NCBI RefSeq assembly: GCF_900095445.1
Contig: NZ_FMJL01000034.1
Coordinates: forward strand, 1-39,071
DNA length: 39,071 nt
Direction: 5' to 3'
DNA from: Clostridium sp. N3C
Lineage (GTDB): Bacteria; Bacillota; Clostridia; Clostridiales; Clostridiaceae
The notes under the pieces are model-generated. The model did no database searches. It saw only the letters and a program-made list of their open reading frames with translations, and was not told the DNA's origin. Of the stretch, positions 22,228-32,078 are shown piece by piece. Both the position numbers and the translations under genes were made by a program. The first letter of the stretch is position 1; the number at the start of each line of letters is the position of its first letter.

Positions 22228-23529
22228 ATGGAAATATTATCACTAGGTGAAAAGATAAAAAGAAGACGAAAAGAATTAAATATGACACTGAAGGATTTAG
22301 CTGGGGATAGAATCACACCAGGCCGGATATCTTTAGTTGAATCAGGAAAGTCTAATCCAAGTATGGACTTGCTAGAATATTTGGCAGATACTTTACAGAC
22401 TTCTATTGAATATTTGATGGAAACAGAAGAGCATCAAGCAGAAAAGATATGTATATACTTTGAGAATATGGCAGAAGCCTGCATGATAGATGAGGATTTA
22501 GGCTCTGCAGAAAGAAATATCGATATGTCTATATATTATGCGGAAAAGTATAATTTAGAATATCGAAAAGCTAAAAATTTATATTTTAAAGGTAAGATTC
22601 ATAATATGCGTGAAGAATATGCTGCGGCTCAAGAATTTTTCTTATCTGCCAATGCGGTCTTTATAAGATTAAATCAATATGAAGATACCATAAATACATT
22701 GTTAAGTTTAGGTAATGTTACTTACAAATTAAGAGCTTATCATTCTGCTATTAGTTATTTTCAACAGGCAGAAAAGGTATATTTTGATCATGAGATAGGA
22801 AACGACATTCTTATTGCAGAGATCTACTATCATATTGCCTTAACCTTTTACAAGTTAGGTAATATAGACAAGTCTATAAATTATTCCTTTTTAGCTAAAC
22901 AGAAATTTGATCAACTAGGAAATAAGAGAAGTTATGGGAAGGCATTAATGCTTTTAGCTGAGGAATACAATAAAAAAGGAGACCTTGATAACGCTATTAA
23001 GTATTCCAAAAAGACTTTAGATATATTCAAGGAATTGGAGGATTCCTGTTATATTGGACAAATTGAAAACAATCTAGGAAGATTATTCTATGAATTTGAA
23101 AATATTGAAGAGTCTTTCATACATTTAAATAGGGCAAAGGAAATAAGACAAAGGAATAATGATGGTAAGTTAAGTGAAACATTAGTTAATTTGTGTGAAA
23201 ATTACATTAAATTAAAGGATTTAGATAATTGCAATAGGACTTTACAAGAAATAATTGATAATATTAGAGATGGAGATAATGGTAGTTTAATCAATTATTA
23301 TTTGCTAAAATACAGAGTTAATTTGTTAGAGGGAAATCATAAAGAGGCAGAACATACTTTATTGACAGCCCTGAATTTTGCTCAAAATATGGAACTATTG
23401 AAACAGGCTGCAGAGATTTCTATAACATTAGGAAAGTTTTATATAGACAGCAAAATGGATGAGAAGGCAGCTAAATATCTCAATGATGGTGTTGAGATAT
23501 TTAAAGAACTAGGAATAATAAAAGAATAA
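22228..23529 (+). CDS. HTH-XRE/TPR transcriptional regulator, first of a pair
   Basis: This is a 433-residue regulator. An N-terminal Cro/C1-type helix-turn-helix (about 1-65: GEKIKRRRKELNMTLKDLAG, then RISLVESGKSNPSMDLLEYLADTL) is followed by about ten TPR-like helical repeats. Examples are NIDKSINYSFLAKQKFDQLG and GDLDNAIKYSKKTLDIFKEL. This is the layout of RNPP and related regulators that bind small peptides or partner proteins in the TPR. ATG 22228 follows AAGGAAGAG. A paralog follows after 41 bases, then galE, all on the same strand. No signal-peptide-like small gene was found between them, so the ligand is open. Confidence 0.85.
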   Translation: MEILSLGEKIKRRRKELNMTLKDLAGDRITPGRISLVESGKSNPSMDLLEYLADTLQTSIEYLMETEEHQAEKICIYFENMAEACMIDEDLGSAERNIDMSIYYAEKYNLEYRKAKNLYFKGKIHNMREEYAAAQEFFLSANAVFIRLNQYEDTINTLLSLGNVTYKLRAYHSAISYFQQAEKVYFDHEIGNDILIAEIYYHIALTFYKLGNIDKSINYSFLAKQKFDQLGNKRSYGKALMLLAEEYNKKGDLDNAIKYSKKTLDIFKELEDSCYIGQIENNLGRLFYEFENIEESFIHLNRAKEIRQRNNDGKLSETLVNLCENYIKLKDLDNCNRTLQEIIDNIRDGDNGSLINYYLLKYRVNLLEGNHKEAEHTLLTALNFAQNMELLKQAAEISITLGKFYIDSKMDEKAAKYLNDGVEIFKELGIIKE

Positions 23530-23570
23530 AGAAGCAAATGATATATTGAGAGATGGATGGGTGGTAAGTC

Positions 23571-24830
23571 ATGGAAATACTAGCAACAGGGGAGAAAATA
23601 AAAAGGGCTAGGGTATATAAAGGATTAACTTTAAAAGATATATGCGGTGATAAGTTATCAATTTCTAAGTTGAGCTGTATTGAAAATGATAAGATTAAGG
23701 CAGAACCAGAAATTTTGCAGTATATTTCTAAAAAGTTAGATATTGATTATGATTATTTAACTGAGAGCACAAAAAGTCAGCTAGAGAGAAATTTGAAACT
23801 TTTAAAAAGCAAAAAAGATATAGAAGGTTACGAAGAGGCTTTAAACTATAATCTGAATTTTGCACTTAATAGGGAGTATTATGATCTGGCTTTCGAGTTT
23901 ATACACTTATTGTTTTCTTATTACTTAGATATAAGAGAAGTAAATAAGATTCAAGATATTACATCTACCTATTATCATATTTGTTATAAGTCAGGAAAAG
24001 ATAAGCATTATTTTCTTTATTATAGCGATATGGGAAAGTATTTATACAGTTATAATGAATGTGAACAAGCTATAATATATTATACAATGGCTAAAAATAT
24101 ATTGAAAAAGAATGGTTATAAAGAAGAAAACTCTTTAGCTGAAGTCATATACAATGAGCTTTTATGCTATATTTCCATGAAGAAATATAGTTGTATTGAT
24201 AAATTAGTTTTTCAGTTAGAGAGTCTTGTAGATAAAATAGAAGATCATGATTTAACTGGTAAGATATACCATTTGCTTGCAGGAGCTTACTTAATAATAA
24301 ATGAGGATAAATTCAAAGAATATGAGAAGAAAACATATGAATATTATCAGGATATACCGGAAAAGTTAGGTAAGGCTAAATTAGATTTTGCTTTTACTTT
24401 GATTTATATGGGCTTAAAAGATAAGGCTATGGAATATATAAGACAGGGGTTGGAACTATGCTCAAAGTGTGAGCCATCGGTAAGAGTGGATTATGTCATT
24501 GGTTCCATCGGAGTTTTAATAGAATATGATATGTTTGATTTAGCGGAAGAATTATGCGATGATGCCTTAAACTATGCGATAGAATCAGGAGATGTTAAAT
24601 ATATTGATAGAGCTTATTATTATAAAGCTATGATTTTAGAAAAGAAAGCTAATTATGAAGAAGCTGAAATGTACATGAATCTTTCTTTAGATGCTTTCTT
24701 TAAATATGGAAATAAAAGTGAAAAAGTTAATAAATACATGGATATTGCTAATATGTATCATAAATTAGGTATAGTTAAGGAATCCCTTAAGTATTTAACA
24801 TTAGCTATGAAGTTAGAGGATCCACTATAA
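23571..24830 (+). CDS. HTH-XRE/TPR transcriptional regulator, second of a pair
   Basis: This is a 419-residue paralog of the preceding gene. The two N-termini align closely (MEILATGEKIKRARVYKGLTLKDICG against MEILSLGEKIKRRRKELN). The second protein's recognition region is changed (DKLSISKLSCIENDKIKAEP), so it may bind a different site. The TPR part is more diverged and Tyr- and Lys-rich, with units such as YEEAEMYMNLSLDAFFKYG and GIVKESLKYLTLAMKL. The spacing and strand suggest one operon with the first regulator, and galE starts 67 bases after its end. Confidence 0.82.
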   Translation: MEILATGEKIKRARVYKGLTLKDICGDKLSISKLSCIENDKIKAEPEILQYISKKLDIDYDYLTESTKSQLERNLKLLKSKKDIEGYEEALNYNLNFALNREYYDLAFEFIHLLFSYYLDIREVNKIQDITSTYYHICYKSGKDKHYFLYYSDMGKYLYSYNECEQAIIYYTMAKNILKKNGYKEENSLAEVIYNELLCYISMKKYSCIDKLVFQLESLVDKIEDHDLTGKIYHLLAGAYLIINEDKFKEYEKKTYEYYQDIPEKLGKAKLDFAFTLIYMGLKDKAMEYIRQGLELCSKCEPSVRVDYVIGSIGVLIEYDMFDLAEELCDDALNYAIESGDVKYIDRAYYYKAMILEKKANYEEAEMYMNLSLDAFFKYGNKSEKVNKYMDIANMYHKLGIVKESLKYLTLAMKLEDPL

Positions 24831-24897
24831 GATAACTTTTGAATTTTATAATGGAATTCTATAAAATTAAGGAACATGAAATAGGAGGTATAGATAA

Positions 24898-25884
24898 ATG
24901 GGTATTTTAGTATGTGGTGGTGCAGGTTATATTGGTAGTCATATGGTATCCTTATTAGCGGAAAAGGGTATGGAGGTTATTATAGTAGATAATTTTCAAA
25001 AAGGTCATAGAGATGCTGTAAAGGGACAAAAGATATATGAAGGAGATTTGAGAGACAGAAGCTTTTTGAATAAGGTTTTTTCTGAAAATGATATAGAAGC
25101 GGTTATTGATTTTGCAGCGGATTCATTAGTAGGAGAAAGTGTTACAGAGCCATTAAAATACTTTAACAACAATGTTGGAGGAACAATCAATTTATTAGAA
25201 ACTATGAGGGACTATGGCACGAAGTACATAGTATTTTCTTCTACAGCAGCCACTTACGGAGAGCCAGAAAGTATTCCAATACAGGAGGCTGATAAGACTG
25301 AGCCTAAAAATCCTTATGGTGAATCAAAGCTTATGGTAGAAAAGATTCTTAACTGGTCAGCACAAGCTTATGGAATTAAATATACAGCTCTTCGTTACTT
25401 TAATGCAGCTGGAGCGCATCCTTCAGGAGAGATAGGAGAAGATCATAGACCAGAAACCCATTTGATTCCTTTGATATTACAGACAGCCTTAGGACAAAGA
25501 GAAAAGATAATGATATTTGGTAATGATTATAATACTGAGGATGGTACTTGTATTAGAGACTATATCCATGTAATGGATCTTTGCGAAGCTCATCTATTAG
25601 CTCTAAATAGAATGAAAAATGGAGGAGACAGTGCAGTATTCAATTTAGGTAATGGTAAAGGCTTTTCAGTAAAAGAGGTTATAGAAACTGCTAGAAGGGT
25701 AACAGGAAGAGAAATTAAGGAAGAGATAGCTCCAAGAAGAGCAGGAGATCCAGCGGTATTAATTGCATCTTCTGAAAGGGCTATAGAAGAGCTAGGATGG
25801 CAGCCAAAATATAACTCTTTAGAGAAGATAATAGAAACTGCTTGGAGATGGCATTTATCACATCCTCAAGGCTACGAAAAATAA
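24898..25884 (+). CDS. galE: UDP-glucose 4-epimerase GalE
   Basis: This is a 328-residue NAD-dependent epimerase that converts UDP-glucose to UDP-galactose for exopolysaccharides or galactose use. The NAD motif is GGAGYIGSH (7-15), the serine of the catalytic triad is in [10 protein letters not shown], and the YxxxK is [16 protein letters not shown] and [15 protein letters not shown] segments (here [11 protein letters not shown]) are typical. Length is normal. AGGAGG precedes the ATG at 8 bases. It is preceded by two regulator genes on the same strand and followed by a terminator. It probably supplies sugar nucleotide for envelope glycosylation. Confidence 0.95.
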   Translation: MGILVCGGAGYIGSHMVSLLAEKGMEVIIVDNFQKGHRDAVKGQKIYEGDLRDRSFLNKVFSENDIEAVIDFAADSLVGESVTEPLKYFNNNVGGTINLLETMRDYGTKYIVFSSTAATYGEPESIPIQEADKTEPKNPYGESKLMVEKILNWSAQAYGIKYTALRYFNAAGAHPSGEIGEDHRPETHLIPLILQTALGQREKIMIFGNDYNTEDGTCIRDYIHVMDLCEAHLLALNRMKNGGDSAVFNLGNGKGFSVKEVIETARRVTGREIKEEIAPRRAGDPAVLIASSERAIEELGWQPKYNSLEKIIETAWRWHLSHPQGYEK

Positions 25885-25901
25885 AATATATTTTGATAAA
25901 T

Positions 25902-25950
25902 TAGGCTTTAAGGTTAAGAAATAGTTATTGTGGGCTTTAAAGCCTATTTT
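25902..25950 (+). terminator. Terminator after galE
   Basis: TAGGCTTTAA (25902-25911) and its exact complement TTAAAGCCTA (25937-25946) enclose a 25-base loop, followed by four Ts. Confidence 0.6.
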
Positions 25951-26035
25951 CATGCAATTTCCACCTTTAATTATAAGCAAATAGTTAATCCTATAATTAG
26001 ATATTCTAATAAGGTTTAACGCTTTAGGTGAGTAT

Positions 26036-26887
26036 ATGAATAAAAGGAGTAGTAAAGGAAAGAGTGAAAAGGTAGTAGTTATTCTATTAATTACTTTATG
26101 TTCTTTATGGTTTTTATTCAATAGATACAGTGTTTTCAAAGAAAAAGAAGCTATAAAGCTTATGAGCCCTTACGTGGTGATACCTACCAATGATGAAGGA
26201 AAGGTTGGAAAATCAAAATTAAGATATATGCTTTTGAAGGACATTAATGAAGTTTTTTTAACCTTTGATGATGGACCTACAGAAAACACTGTTAAAATAT
26301 TAGAAATTCTTAATAAATATAAGGTGAAAGCTAGTTTTTTTGTAATAGGAGATCTAGCAGAAAGAAATAAAGATATAATTGTTAAGTTGAAAGATAGTGG
26401 TATGTGTATTTTGCCTCATAGCTATAGTCATGATTACAATATATATAAAAGCAAAGGTAAGTATTTTTCTGATTTAGAAAAATGCATTAAAGTTATTGAA
26501 GAAATAACTGGAAGGGATATTCCACCTTATACTAGAATGCCTGGCGGATCTGATAATACTATTGGTAAGGAAAGTGTATTGGAAGATATAAGACAAACTC
26601 TAAAGAAGAAAAATATGCGCTATGTAGACTGGAATGTAAGTTCTTTAGATGCTGTTAGTGTGTTTGTACCAAAAAGCATCATAAGGGAAAGTGTAATAAG
26701 AAAATGTGAGAATTGTAATTTTGCTGTAGTGTTAATGCATGATTCCAGCACTAAGCAAACAACGGTAGAATCTTTAGAGGATATAATTAAGTACTTAAAG
26801 GAGAATAATTTTATATTTAGAACCTTTGATGACATAACGGAAAGGGAAGAGAAGGAGATGATTGAAAGAAGAATTATATATAAATAA
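26036..26887 (+). CDS. Membrane-anchored polysaccharide deacetylase
   Basis: This is a 283-residue NodB-type deacetylase, which removes acetyl groups from peptidoglycan, chitin-like or other sugars outside the cell. One membrane segment (about 12-28) anchors it. The metal triad is Asp79 (FLTFDDGP), His128 and His132 (PHSYSHDYN). The arginine motif is MPGGSD, the later conserved Asp is in YVDWNVSSLDA, and the final His is in VVLMHDSS. All catalytic residues can be seen. AGGTGAG lies 4 bases before the ATG. A strong terminator follows; the next genes are on the minus strand. Confidence 0.9.
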   Translation: MNKRSSKGKSEKVVVILLITLCSLWFLFNRYSVFKEKEAIKLMSPYVVIPTNDEGKVGKSKLRYMLLKDINEVFLTFDDGPTENTVKILEILNKYKVKASFFVIGDLAERNKDIIVKLKDSGMCILPHSYSHDYNIYKSKGKYFSDLEKCIKVIEEITGRDIPPYTRMPGGSDNTIGKESVLEDIRQTLKKKNMRYVDWNVSSLDAVSVFVPKSIIRESVIRKCENCNFAVVLMHDSSTKQTTVESLEDIIKYLKENNFIFRTFDDITEREEKEMIERRIIYK

Positions 26888-26916
26888 AAGCTTCAGGGAA
26901 CCTGAAGCTTTTTAGA
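26886..26916. terminator. Bidirectional terminator
   Basis: AAAAGCTTCAGG and CCTGAAGCTTTT pair perfectly over 12 bp around GAA. T-runs follow in both directions, between the convergent deacetylase and gatD genes. Confidence 0.88.
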
Positions 26917-26921
26917 TCATA

Positions 26922-27647
26922 TTACTTGTCTTTTGCTAAAGCTAGTATATGTTCACGGGCTTTAATTTCGTAGCTGTCATCAAGAGGAGCTAGCTCTGTT
27001 AATCCGTATTTTTTCTCCAAAGCACGAAGCAATATTCTATCTGCTAGATCAGGATTTTTAGAGAGCAGGGAACCGTGAAAGTAACTACAGAAAGTGTTTT
27101 TATAAATACAACCTTCTGTGCCATCTTCACCATTGTTTCCATAGCCTAAAATAGTTTTGCCTAAAGGTGTTAAATTTCCTATATATGTTCTACCAGAATG
27201 ATTTTCAAAACCTACGTAAGTTTCATTAAAATCTTCGTTGATAATAATTGTATTACCTATGAATCTGTTACTTCCGCCTTCTGTATAAATATCTAAAATA
27301 TTTAGTCCTTCTAGCTTTTCGTTTTCAGGTGTAGTGTAGTATTTACCAAGCAACTGATAGCCACCGCATATAGCTAATAATACACCATTATCTTCTACGT
27401 ATTCCTGTAAGGGGGCCTTTTTCTCCTTTATTAAATCTGGAGAAACGATAGATTGCTCATAGTCTTGACCGCCACCGAAAAAAACAATATCATATTTTTC
27501 TTTTTCGAAGGCATGGCCAATGGAACAATTTAAAACATTAACCGCTATTCCTCTTTGTTCTGCCCTATATTTAAGAATTAATATATTTCCAACATCACCA
27601 TAAACGTTTAGTAAATCCGGATAAAGGTGACAAATATTTAGTTCCAT
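26922..27647 (-). CDS. gatD: Lipid II isoglutaminyl synthase, glutaminase subunit GatD
   Basis: This is a 241-residue class-I glutamine amidotransferase-like subunit. With MurT it amidates the D-Glu of the lipid II stem peptide to D-isoglutamine, which matters for peptidoglycan cross-linking. The nucleophile elbow is LLAICGGYQLLG with the catalytic Cys, preceded by VFFGGGQDYEQS; the His is in the SYFHGSLLSKNP segment. Length is usual. The start ATG has AGGGAGG upstream, overlapping the stop codon region of murT, and only 12 bases separate the two genes, so they are one operon. A terminator follows it. Confidence 0.92.
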   Translation of the reverse strand: MELNICHLYPDLLNVYGDVGNILILKYRAEQRGIAVNVLNCSIGHAFEKEKYDIVFFGGGQDYEQSIVSPDLIKEKKAPLQEYVEDNGVLLAICGGYQLLGKYYTTPENEKLEGLNILDIYTEGGSNRFIGNTIIINEDFNETYVGFENHSGRTYIGNLTPLGKTILGYGNNGEDGTEGCIYKNTFCSYFHGSLLSKNPDLADRILLRALEKKYGLTELAPLDDSYEIKAREHILALAKDK

Positions 27648-27659
27648 TTTTAAGCCTCC

Positions 27660-29021
27660 CTACCATAGTTTTTTAATATAGCCTTTACTGTGAAGATACT
27701 TTCTAAATTCAATCATAGCGGTGTATGTAGCTAAGATGTATACAAAATCGCTAGGAGAATTTTTTATATTATCTAATAAGTTGTCAAAGTCTTCGCTGAT
27801 TTTAAAGTTTTCTGTATTGAATCCTGCTACCTTTAGTCTTATAGCCATATCATAATTTCTAATTCCTGCTACTAGTATCTGCTGGATTTCAAGAGTGGTC
27901 ATCTTTTCGAAGTTAACATCCCAAATCCAAGATACATCTCTGCTATCGGCATAATTATCATTTAAGAGGAAAGCAACGCTTACAGCTCTTTTGTCTAGGG
28001 ATACGGTATCAATAGCCTGGTTATAGCCAGCAGGGTTTTTTACCAGTATTATTTTAACTTCTTTACCTTCAATATGTATTGTTTCTTGTCTTCCAAAATG
28101 ACTAGTTTGATTTCTTAAGGATTCAGAAATAATGTCATCGCTTATACCTAGTTCTTTACATATAGAATAAGCACAAAGGCCGTTATATATATTATAGACT
28201 CCCGGTTGATTAATAATTATATTTTGGTCATTTATTGTTACGTTGGAGTAATAAGGAGTCATTTCTGCAATAGCATTAATAGCATATTTGAGCTCTGGTC
28301 TCTGATATTGACAATTAGGACAATAATAACTTCCCAAATGGTTGAAGGTTATGAGCTCATAGCTATAAGGATGTTTGCACTTTTTGCAAAATTTTGCATC
28401 TGCATTTACGTCTACAAGTTTAGAATCATATGGGCTTACATTAAAGCCGTAATAGCACAACTGATTATCCGTTGCAAGATCTCCTAAAAGAGACTCATCT
28501 CCATTAAGGACTAGCTTTGCTCTCTTAACATTATCTAAGCCTTCCATTATTTTAGATAGAGTAGTGTATACTTCACCATAACGATCTAGTTGATCTCTGA
28601 AAAGATTAGTTATTGTTATGATTTCAGGAGAAATATACTTGGTAATGAATTTTAAATTAGCTTCATCTACTTCTATTACAGCATAAGCGGATTCATTTTT
28701 ACCAAATAGCTTATAATTATCAATAAAGGTCGCTGTAATTCCTGGAAGCATATTAGCCCCAGTACTGTTAGTTATAACTTTGTTACCGGAGTTTTTAATA
28801 GTGTTGTAAATCATGCTAGTAGTAGTGGTCTTGCCGTTAGTACCGGTAATTAGAATGGTTTTGTAGTTCTTTGCAACTACAGAAAGGATATCACTATCAA
28901 TTTTTAAGGCCACTTTACCGGGGAAAGAGCTACCACCTTTAAAGATTCGTTTTGAAAGAAACAATACTATTTTTGAACTTATTATACTGAAAAGTGATTT
29001 AATTTTAATTTTAGACACCAC
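27660..29021 (-). CDS. murT: Lipid II isoglutaminyl synthase, ligase subunit MurT
   Basis: This is a Mur-ligase-fold protein of about 453 residues that partners GatD. The ATP site is TGTNGKTTTTSM. A zinc-ribbon insert with two Cys pairs (CKKC and CPNC) is a MurT hallmark. ITNLFRDQLDRYGE and the C-terminal ATYTAM segment match the family. The start is uncertain. The homologous N-terminus begins near VSKIKIKSLFSIISSK, so GTG 29021 is taken. No good ribosome site precedes it; AGGTGG at about 29023 suits an even later start, and the frame is open back to a TTG at 29060. Confidence 0.9.
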   Translation of the reverse strand: MVSKIKIKSLFSIISSKIVLFLSKRIFKGGSSFPGKVALKIDSDILSVVAKNYKTILITGTNGKTTTTSMIYNTIKNSGNKVITNSTGANMLPGITATFIDNYKLFGKNESAYAVIEVDEANLKFITKYISPEIITITNLFRDQLDRYGEVYTTLSKIMEGLDNVKRAKLVLNGDESLLGDLATDNQLCYYGFNVSPYDSKLVDVNADAKFCKKCKHPYSYELITFNHLGSYYCPNCQYQRPELKYAINAIAEMTPYYSNVTINDQNIIINQPGVYNIYNGLCAYSICKELGISDDIISESLRNQTSHFGRQETIHIEGKEVKIILVKNPAGYNQAIDTVSLDKRAVSVAFLLNDNYADSRDVSWIWDVNFEKMTTLEIQQILVAGIRNYDMAIRLKVAGFNTENFKISEDFDNLLDNIKNSPSDFVYILATYTAMIEFRKYLHSKGYIKKLW

Positions 29022-29111
29022 CTGTTTATAAATTGACCATGTATAATTGTAACTTACCAAGGCCTAATCTAGTTTTTATGAATATCCTATGAAATTTTTG
29101 AATATAGATAG

Positions 29112-30308
29112 CTATTCTACATCTATATACTGAAAATTATCGCTTAATTGAAAATTTAAATTCATGTTATAGCTATTTATTTTTTCTAACAATTTAAGCT
29201 TTTCATCACCGGCTAAAGGCGTAGGTCTATAATCATTACGATCCTTTACTGAGGATACGCTACAGGGAATAACTCTTACGCCTACAGAGGATAATGTTTT
29301 GTCTTTGAATTTGAAATCAGCTTGGAATATATAGGTATCCTTATCAGAAGGATTGCTATTTCCTCCGAAACAGAAGTTTCCTAAGCTGTAATTGATATAT
29401 TTACCCTTATAATATTCGATGCCCTGGATAACATGAGGATGATGACCTATAATTAAGTCTGCTCCATTATCAATAGCGTAATGGGCTAAAGTTTTTTGCA
29501 CCTCATTTGGGGTTGTTTCTCTTTCTATACCCCAATGGAAAGTGACTACTACAATATGGGCCTCTTTTTTCATAGTTTCAATATCTTCTTTTACAGTTTT
29601 TAATAAATTATCATTAGTATCCCATCCTTGATAGCCAAGAAAGCCAAACTTAATTCCTTTTACTTCTGTTATCCATTTATAACCTTCACCAAAGTAGTTC
29701 ACATTAAGTTTTTCAAGAGTAGCTATGGTATCTTCAAAGCCCTTTTGGCCATAATCATAAATATGATTATTTGAAATGTTAACTCCTTCGATTGACGCAG
29801 AAACAAGAGAGTTTGCAAGTTCTGGATCACCCTTAAAGTGATATTGAATCTTGTGATATTTCTCTCTTTTTTCTGTAGCGGTTGTAAATGTAGTTTCAAG
29901 GTTGGCAATAGTTATATCATCTTCCTTAAATATATGAGCTACATTGCTAAAGAGATAGCTGGGATCATTATCATTCTGTTGTACCATGGCTGGCAGTGAA
30001 GTAGCATAATAAAATTTAGGATCAGTACCAATAGTACTATCCCCTACAGCAGATAGTATTACATTAGTTTCTTCAACTATCGGAGTAGTAACTACAGGAG
30101 CAATATCTTCGTTTTTAGAATCATCTTCATTCTTTTTTTCAGCAGTAGTCTTTTGCTGTTCTATTTCTTTCTCTTTCCTTTCTGCATATTTAGTTACGGA
30201 ATGACATATGTAAACAACACCTAAAATAGCAAAAAGTGATAAAATACAAATGGTAATAGAGAGAAAGAGTTTAGATTTTCCTTGTTTCTTTTTGAATCCT
30301 TTTGTCAT
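29112..30308 (-). CDS. CapA-family (PGA_cap) metallophosphatase-like surface protein
   Basis: This is a 398-residue protein of the CapA/PgsA family, a metallophosphatase-like fold tied to poly-gamma-glutamate or capsule assembly. A membrane segment (about 14-36) follows a basic start. A Glu/Lys-rich and Pro/Thr spacer leads to the domain (about 80-380), with VGDSTIG, ANLETTFT, SNNHIYDYG, VVTFHWGIERE, IIGHHPHVIQG and NYSLGNFCFGG. ATG 30308 is chosen because AAAGGTAGG precedes it; ATG 30332 is in frame without a good site. It is upstream of murT by about 90 bases and on the same strand. Confidence 0.85.
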   Translation of the reverse strand: MTKGFKKKQGKSKLFLSITICILSLFAILGVVYICHSVTKYAERKEKEIEQQKTTAEKKNEDDSKNEDIAPVVTTPIVEETNVILSAVGDSTIGTDPKFYYATSLPAMVQQNDNDPSYLFSNVAHIFKEDDITIANLETTFTTATEKREKYHKIQYHFKGDPELANSLVSASIEGVNISNNHIYDYGQKGFEDTIATLEKLNVNYFGEGYKWITEVKGIKFGFLGYQGWDTNDNLLKTVKEDIETMKKEAHIVVVTFHWGIERETTPNEVQKTLAHYAIDNGADLIIGHHPHVIQGIEYYKGKYINYSLGNFCFGGNSNPSDKDTYIFQADFKFKDKTLSSVGVRVIPCSVSSVKDRNDYRPTPLAGDEKLKLLEKINSYNMNLNFQLSDNFQYIDVE

Positions 30309-30704
30309 GAGTTTGTACCTACCTTTCTTCATAAATATTTTATATTATTAATAAGCCTTTGTCTAATCTATATTTATCCTCAAAAATAACAAAAGAATCC
30401 AGAAGTATTTTGTGGGTTTTATAGACTAGTTTATACCAAGTATCAGATTATATTTACAGAAATAATAAATTAAGAATAATGAATAGGCTATGAAATATAG
30501 GGAAAATATATTAAAATTATATTGAAGTATAAATTTAAGTATATAAGTTTTGGATTTTATATCCAAAAGTAATAATGATATATTAAAATATGGTTATAAT
30601 ATTTCCAATGGTGAGTAAAGATATATTGTGTTGTTTAGCTCATGGAATTAAATATAGCCTATGTAATATATTATAAAAAATTCTAAAGAAAAGAAGGTGT
30701 AGTC
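30309..30704. other. Long AT-rich intergenic region between divergent genes
   Basis: Almost 400 bases separate the CapA-like gene (minus) from the transglutaminase-like lipoprotein gene (plus). It holds no convincing open frame. A perfect 8-bp inverted repeat, TTTTGGAT with ATCCAAAA around TTTAT (30548-30568), could be an operator or small hairpin. A TTGAAG (30522-30527) and TATAAG (30542-30547) pair has only a 14-base gap, so it is a weak promoter candidate. Confidence 0.5.
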
Positions 30705-31811
30705 TTGAATAGGAAAAAAGCTAAGTTGATTTTAGTTGCTCTAGTAACATCATTATCCATATTATCTGGGTGTAGTAAAGAAAGCTCCAAAAAGAGCTTA
30801 GAGGTAACTAAATGGGACAATGTTTATGAAGGTAAAAATATTCATTTTTACTATGAGGATTTTACAAATAGCCAAATAGAAGAATTAAATAGGCTTTATC
30901 AGCTTAATGGTACAATAGGTAGTCAAGGGGATGAACTAGAAAGGGCAATTCAGATAACAAAATGGATACATACCAAGATGCAATATTCTCAAGGAAGTGT
31001 AAGCACAAAAGAGGATGTAATTGAAATTTTGAAGGAAAAGGAAACATCACCTAAAGCTTCTGATAGAGAGTTTTCTATAGTATTTAATCAAGTTTGCACT
31101 GCCTTAGGCATATATGCAAGAAGAGGTGAATTTAGAGTTAAAAATGCAGAAATTGCAAAGGGTAGGGACTACTACAAGGTAAATGAAATATGGAGTGATA
31201 AATATAACAAATGGATAATGGTAGATCCTTCTGAAGGGGTTTACATTACAAAAGAAAATATTCCGCTAAGTGCTATGGAGGTAATTGAAAGCAAGCTTGA
31301 AAACATAGAAGTGAAAGGAATAGAAAATTCCAAGGACTACATTAGCAAATTAAGAAATTTTATATATTCATATACTATAAATATTGATAATAAGATTTAT
31401 GGTAGTAAAAAAAGTAATTCTTATATTACTTATTTACCTAATGGTGAGTTGCCAGAGTTAAAGTTTAAGCAAGGATATGCACCACCAAGTATTTATGTGT
31501 ACAACAGCTCTTTGTTTACAATATCACCAAAGGTGAACTATGTTGATGATAATAGCGATACAGTTCCTACTATGATAATTATGAAAAAGGTAGTAGATGA
31601 AAATAAGAATGACAATAAAACTTTTGTAGTTGGTGTATTTAAAAACAGTGTAATGGTTGATACTTATTATTTAAAAATTAATGATCAAGAATGGGAAAAA
31701 GTAGCCAAATATAAAGAAATAACCTTAAATAAAGGCAGTAACACTATAAGTTTATCTTTAGATGGTAACGAGGTTATTAGGGAAATTGTGATAGATAAAA
31801 AGATAGAATAA
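30705..31811 (+). CDS. Lipoprotein with a degenerate transglutaminase-like domain
   Basis: This is a 368-residue lipoprotein. The signal ends in SILSGC with Cys at 23. A transglutaminase-like region (about 70-180) can be traced by RAIQITKWIHTKMQYS and by LGIYARRGEFR, VNEIWSDKYNKWIMVDPSEG. The family catalytic Cys normally lies about 15 residues before LGIPAR; here that position holds Ser or Asp (SDREFS). The His before the WNEV-like block is Tyr or Lys (YYKVNEIW). Only the final Asp (VDPS) is kept. It is therefore probably not an enzyme. A beta-rich domain follows to the end. The start is TTG 30705, with AGAAGGTG upstream. Confidence 0.75.
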   Translation: MNRKKAKLILVALVTSLSILSGCSKESSKKSLEVTKWDNVYEGKNIHFYYEDFTNSQIEELNRLYQLNGTIGSQGDELERAIQITKWIHTKMQYSQGSVSTKEDVIEILKEKETSPKASDREFSIVFNQVCTALGIYARRGEFRVKNAEIAKGRDYYKVNEIWSDKYNKWIMVDPSEGVYITKENIPLSAMEVIESKLENIEVKGIENSKDYISKLRNFIYSYTINIDNKIYGSKKSNSYITYLPNGELPELKFKQGYAPPSIYVYNSSLFTISPKVNYVDDNSDTVPTMIIMKKVVDENKNDNKTFVVGVFKNSVMVDTYYLKINDQEWEKVAKYKEITLNKGSNTISLSLDGNEVIREIVIDKKIE

Positions 31812-31942
31812 TTATTCGAATAATATTTTGAAGATAATGTATATTTTTAAAGTTTAATGTAATAATATACTAACGTGGCATATAAGTAAAAAGAATCTAG
31901 ACAGTGTTTTAAGAAAATGTTTAAAATAATTTATAGATAAAA

Positions 31943-31970
31943 TTGACAATTAAACGTTTGTTATGATAAA
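31943..31970 (+). promoter_or_regulatory. Candidate promoter of the second phosphofructokinase gene
   Basis: TTGACA (31943-31948) and GATAAA (31965-31970) are 16 bases apart; a TATGAT overlaps the second box. This leaves a leader of about 100 bases before the gene. Confidence 0.4.
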
Positions 31971-32078
31971 CTTCTGATTAGTATGTTAAATGTTTTGTGT
32001 GGAAAATTCAGAAAACTCTTGTATGAGTACACAATATGTGTGTATATATAAAAAACGGGCTTGGAGGGAGAGTTTTAA

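Noticed and set aside
23530..23570. A peptide pheromone gene between the two HTH-TPR regulators
   Set aside because: The gap is only 41 bases with no start, ribosome site or signal-like frame.
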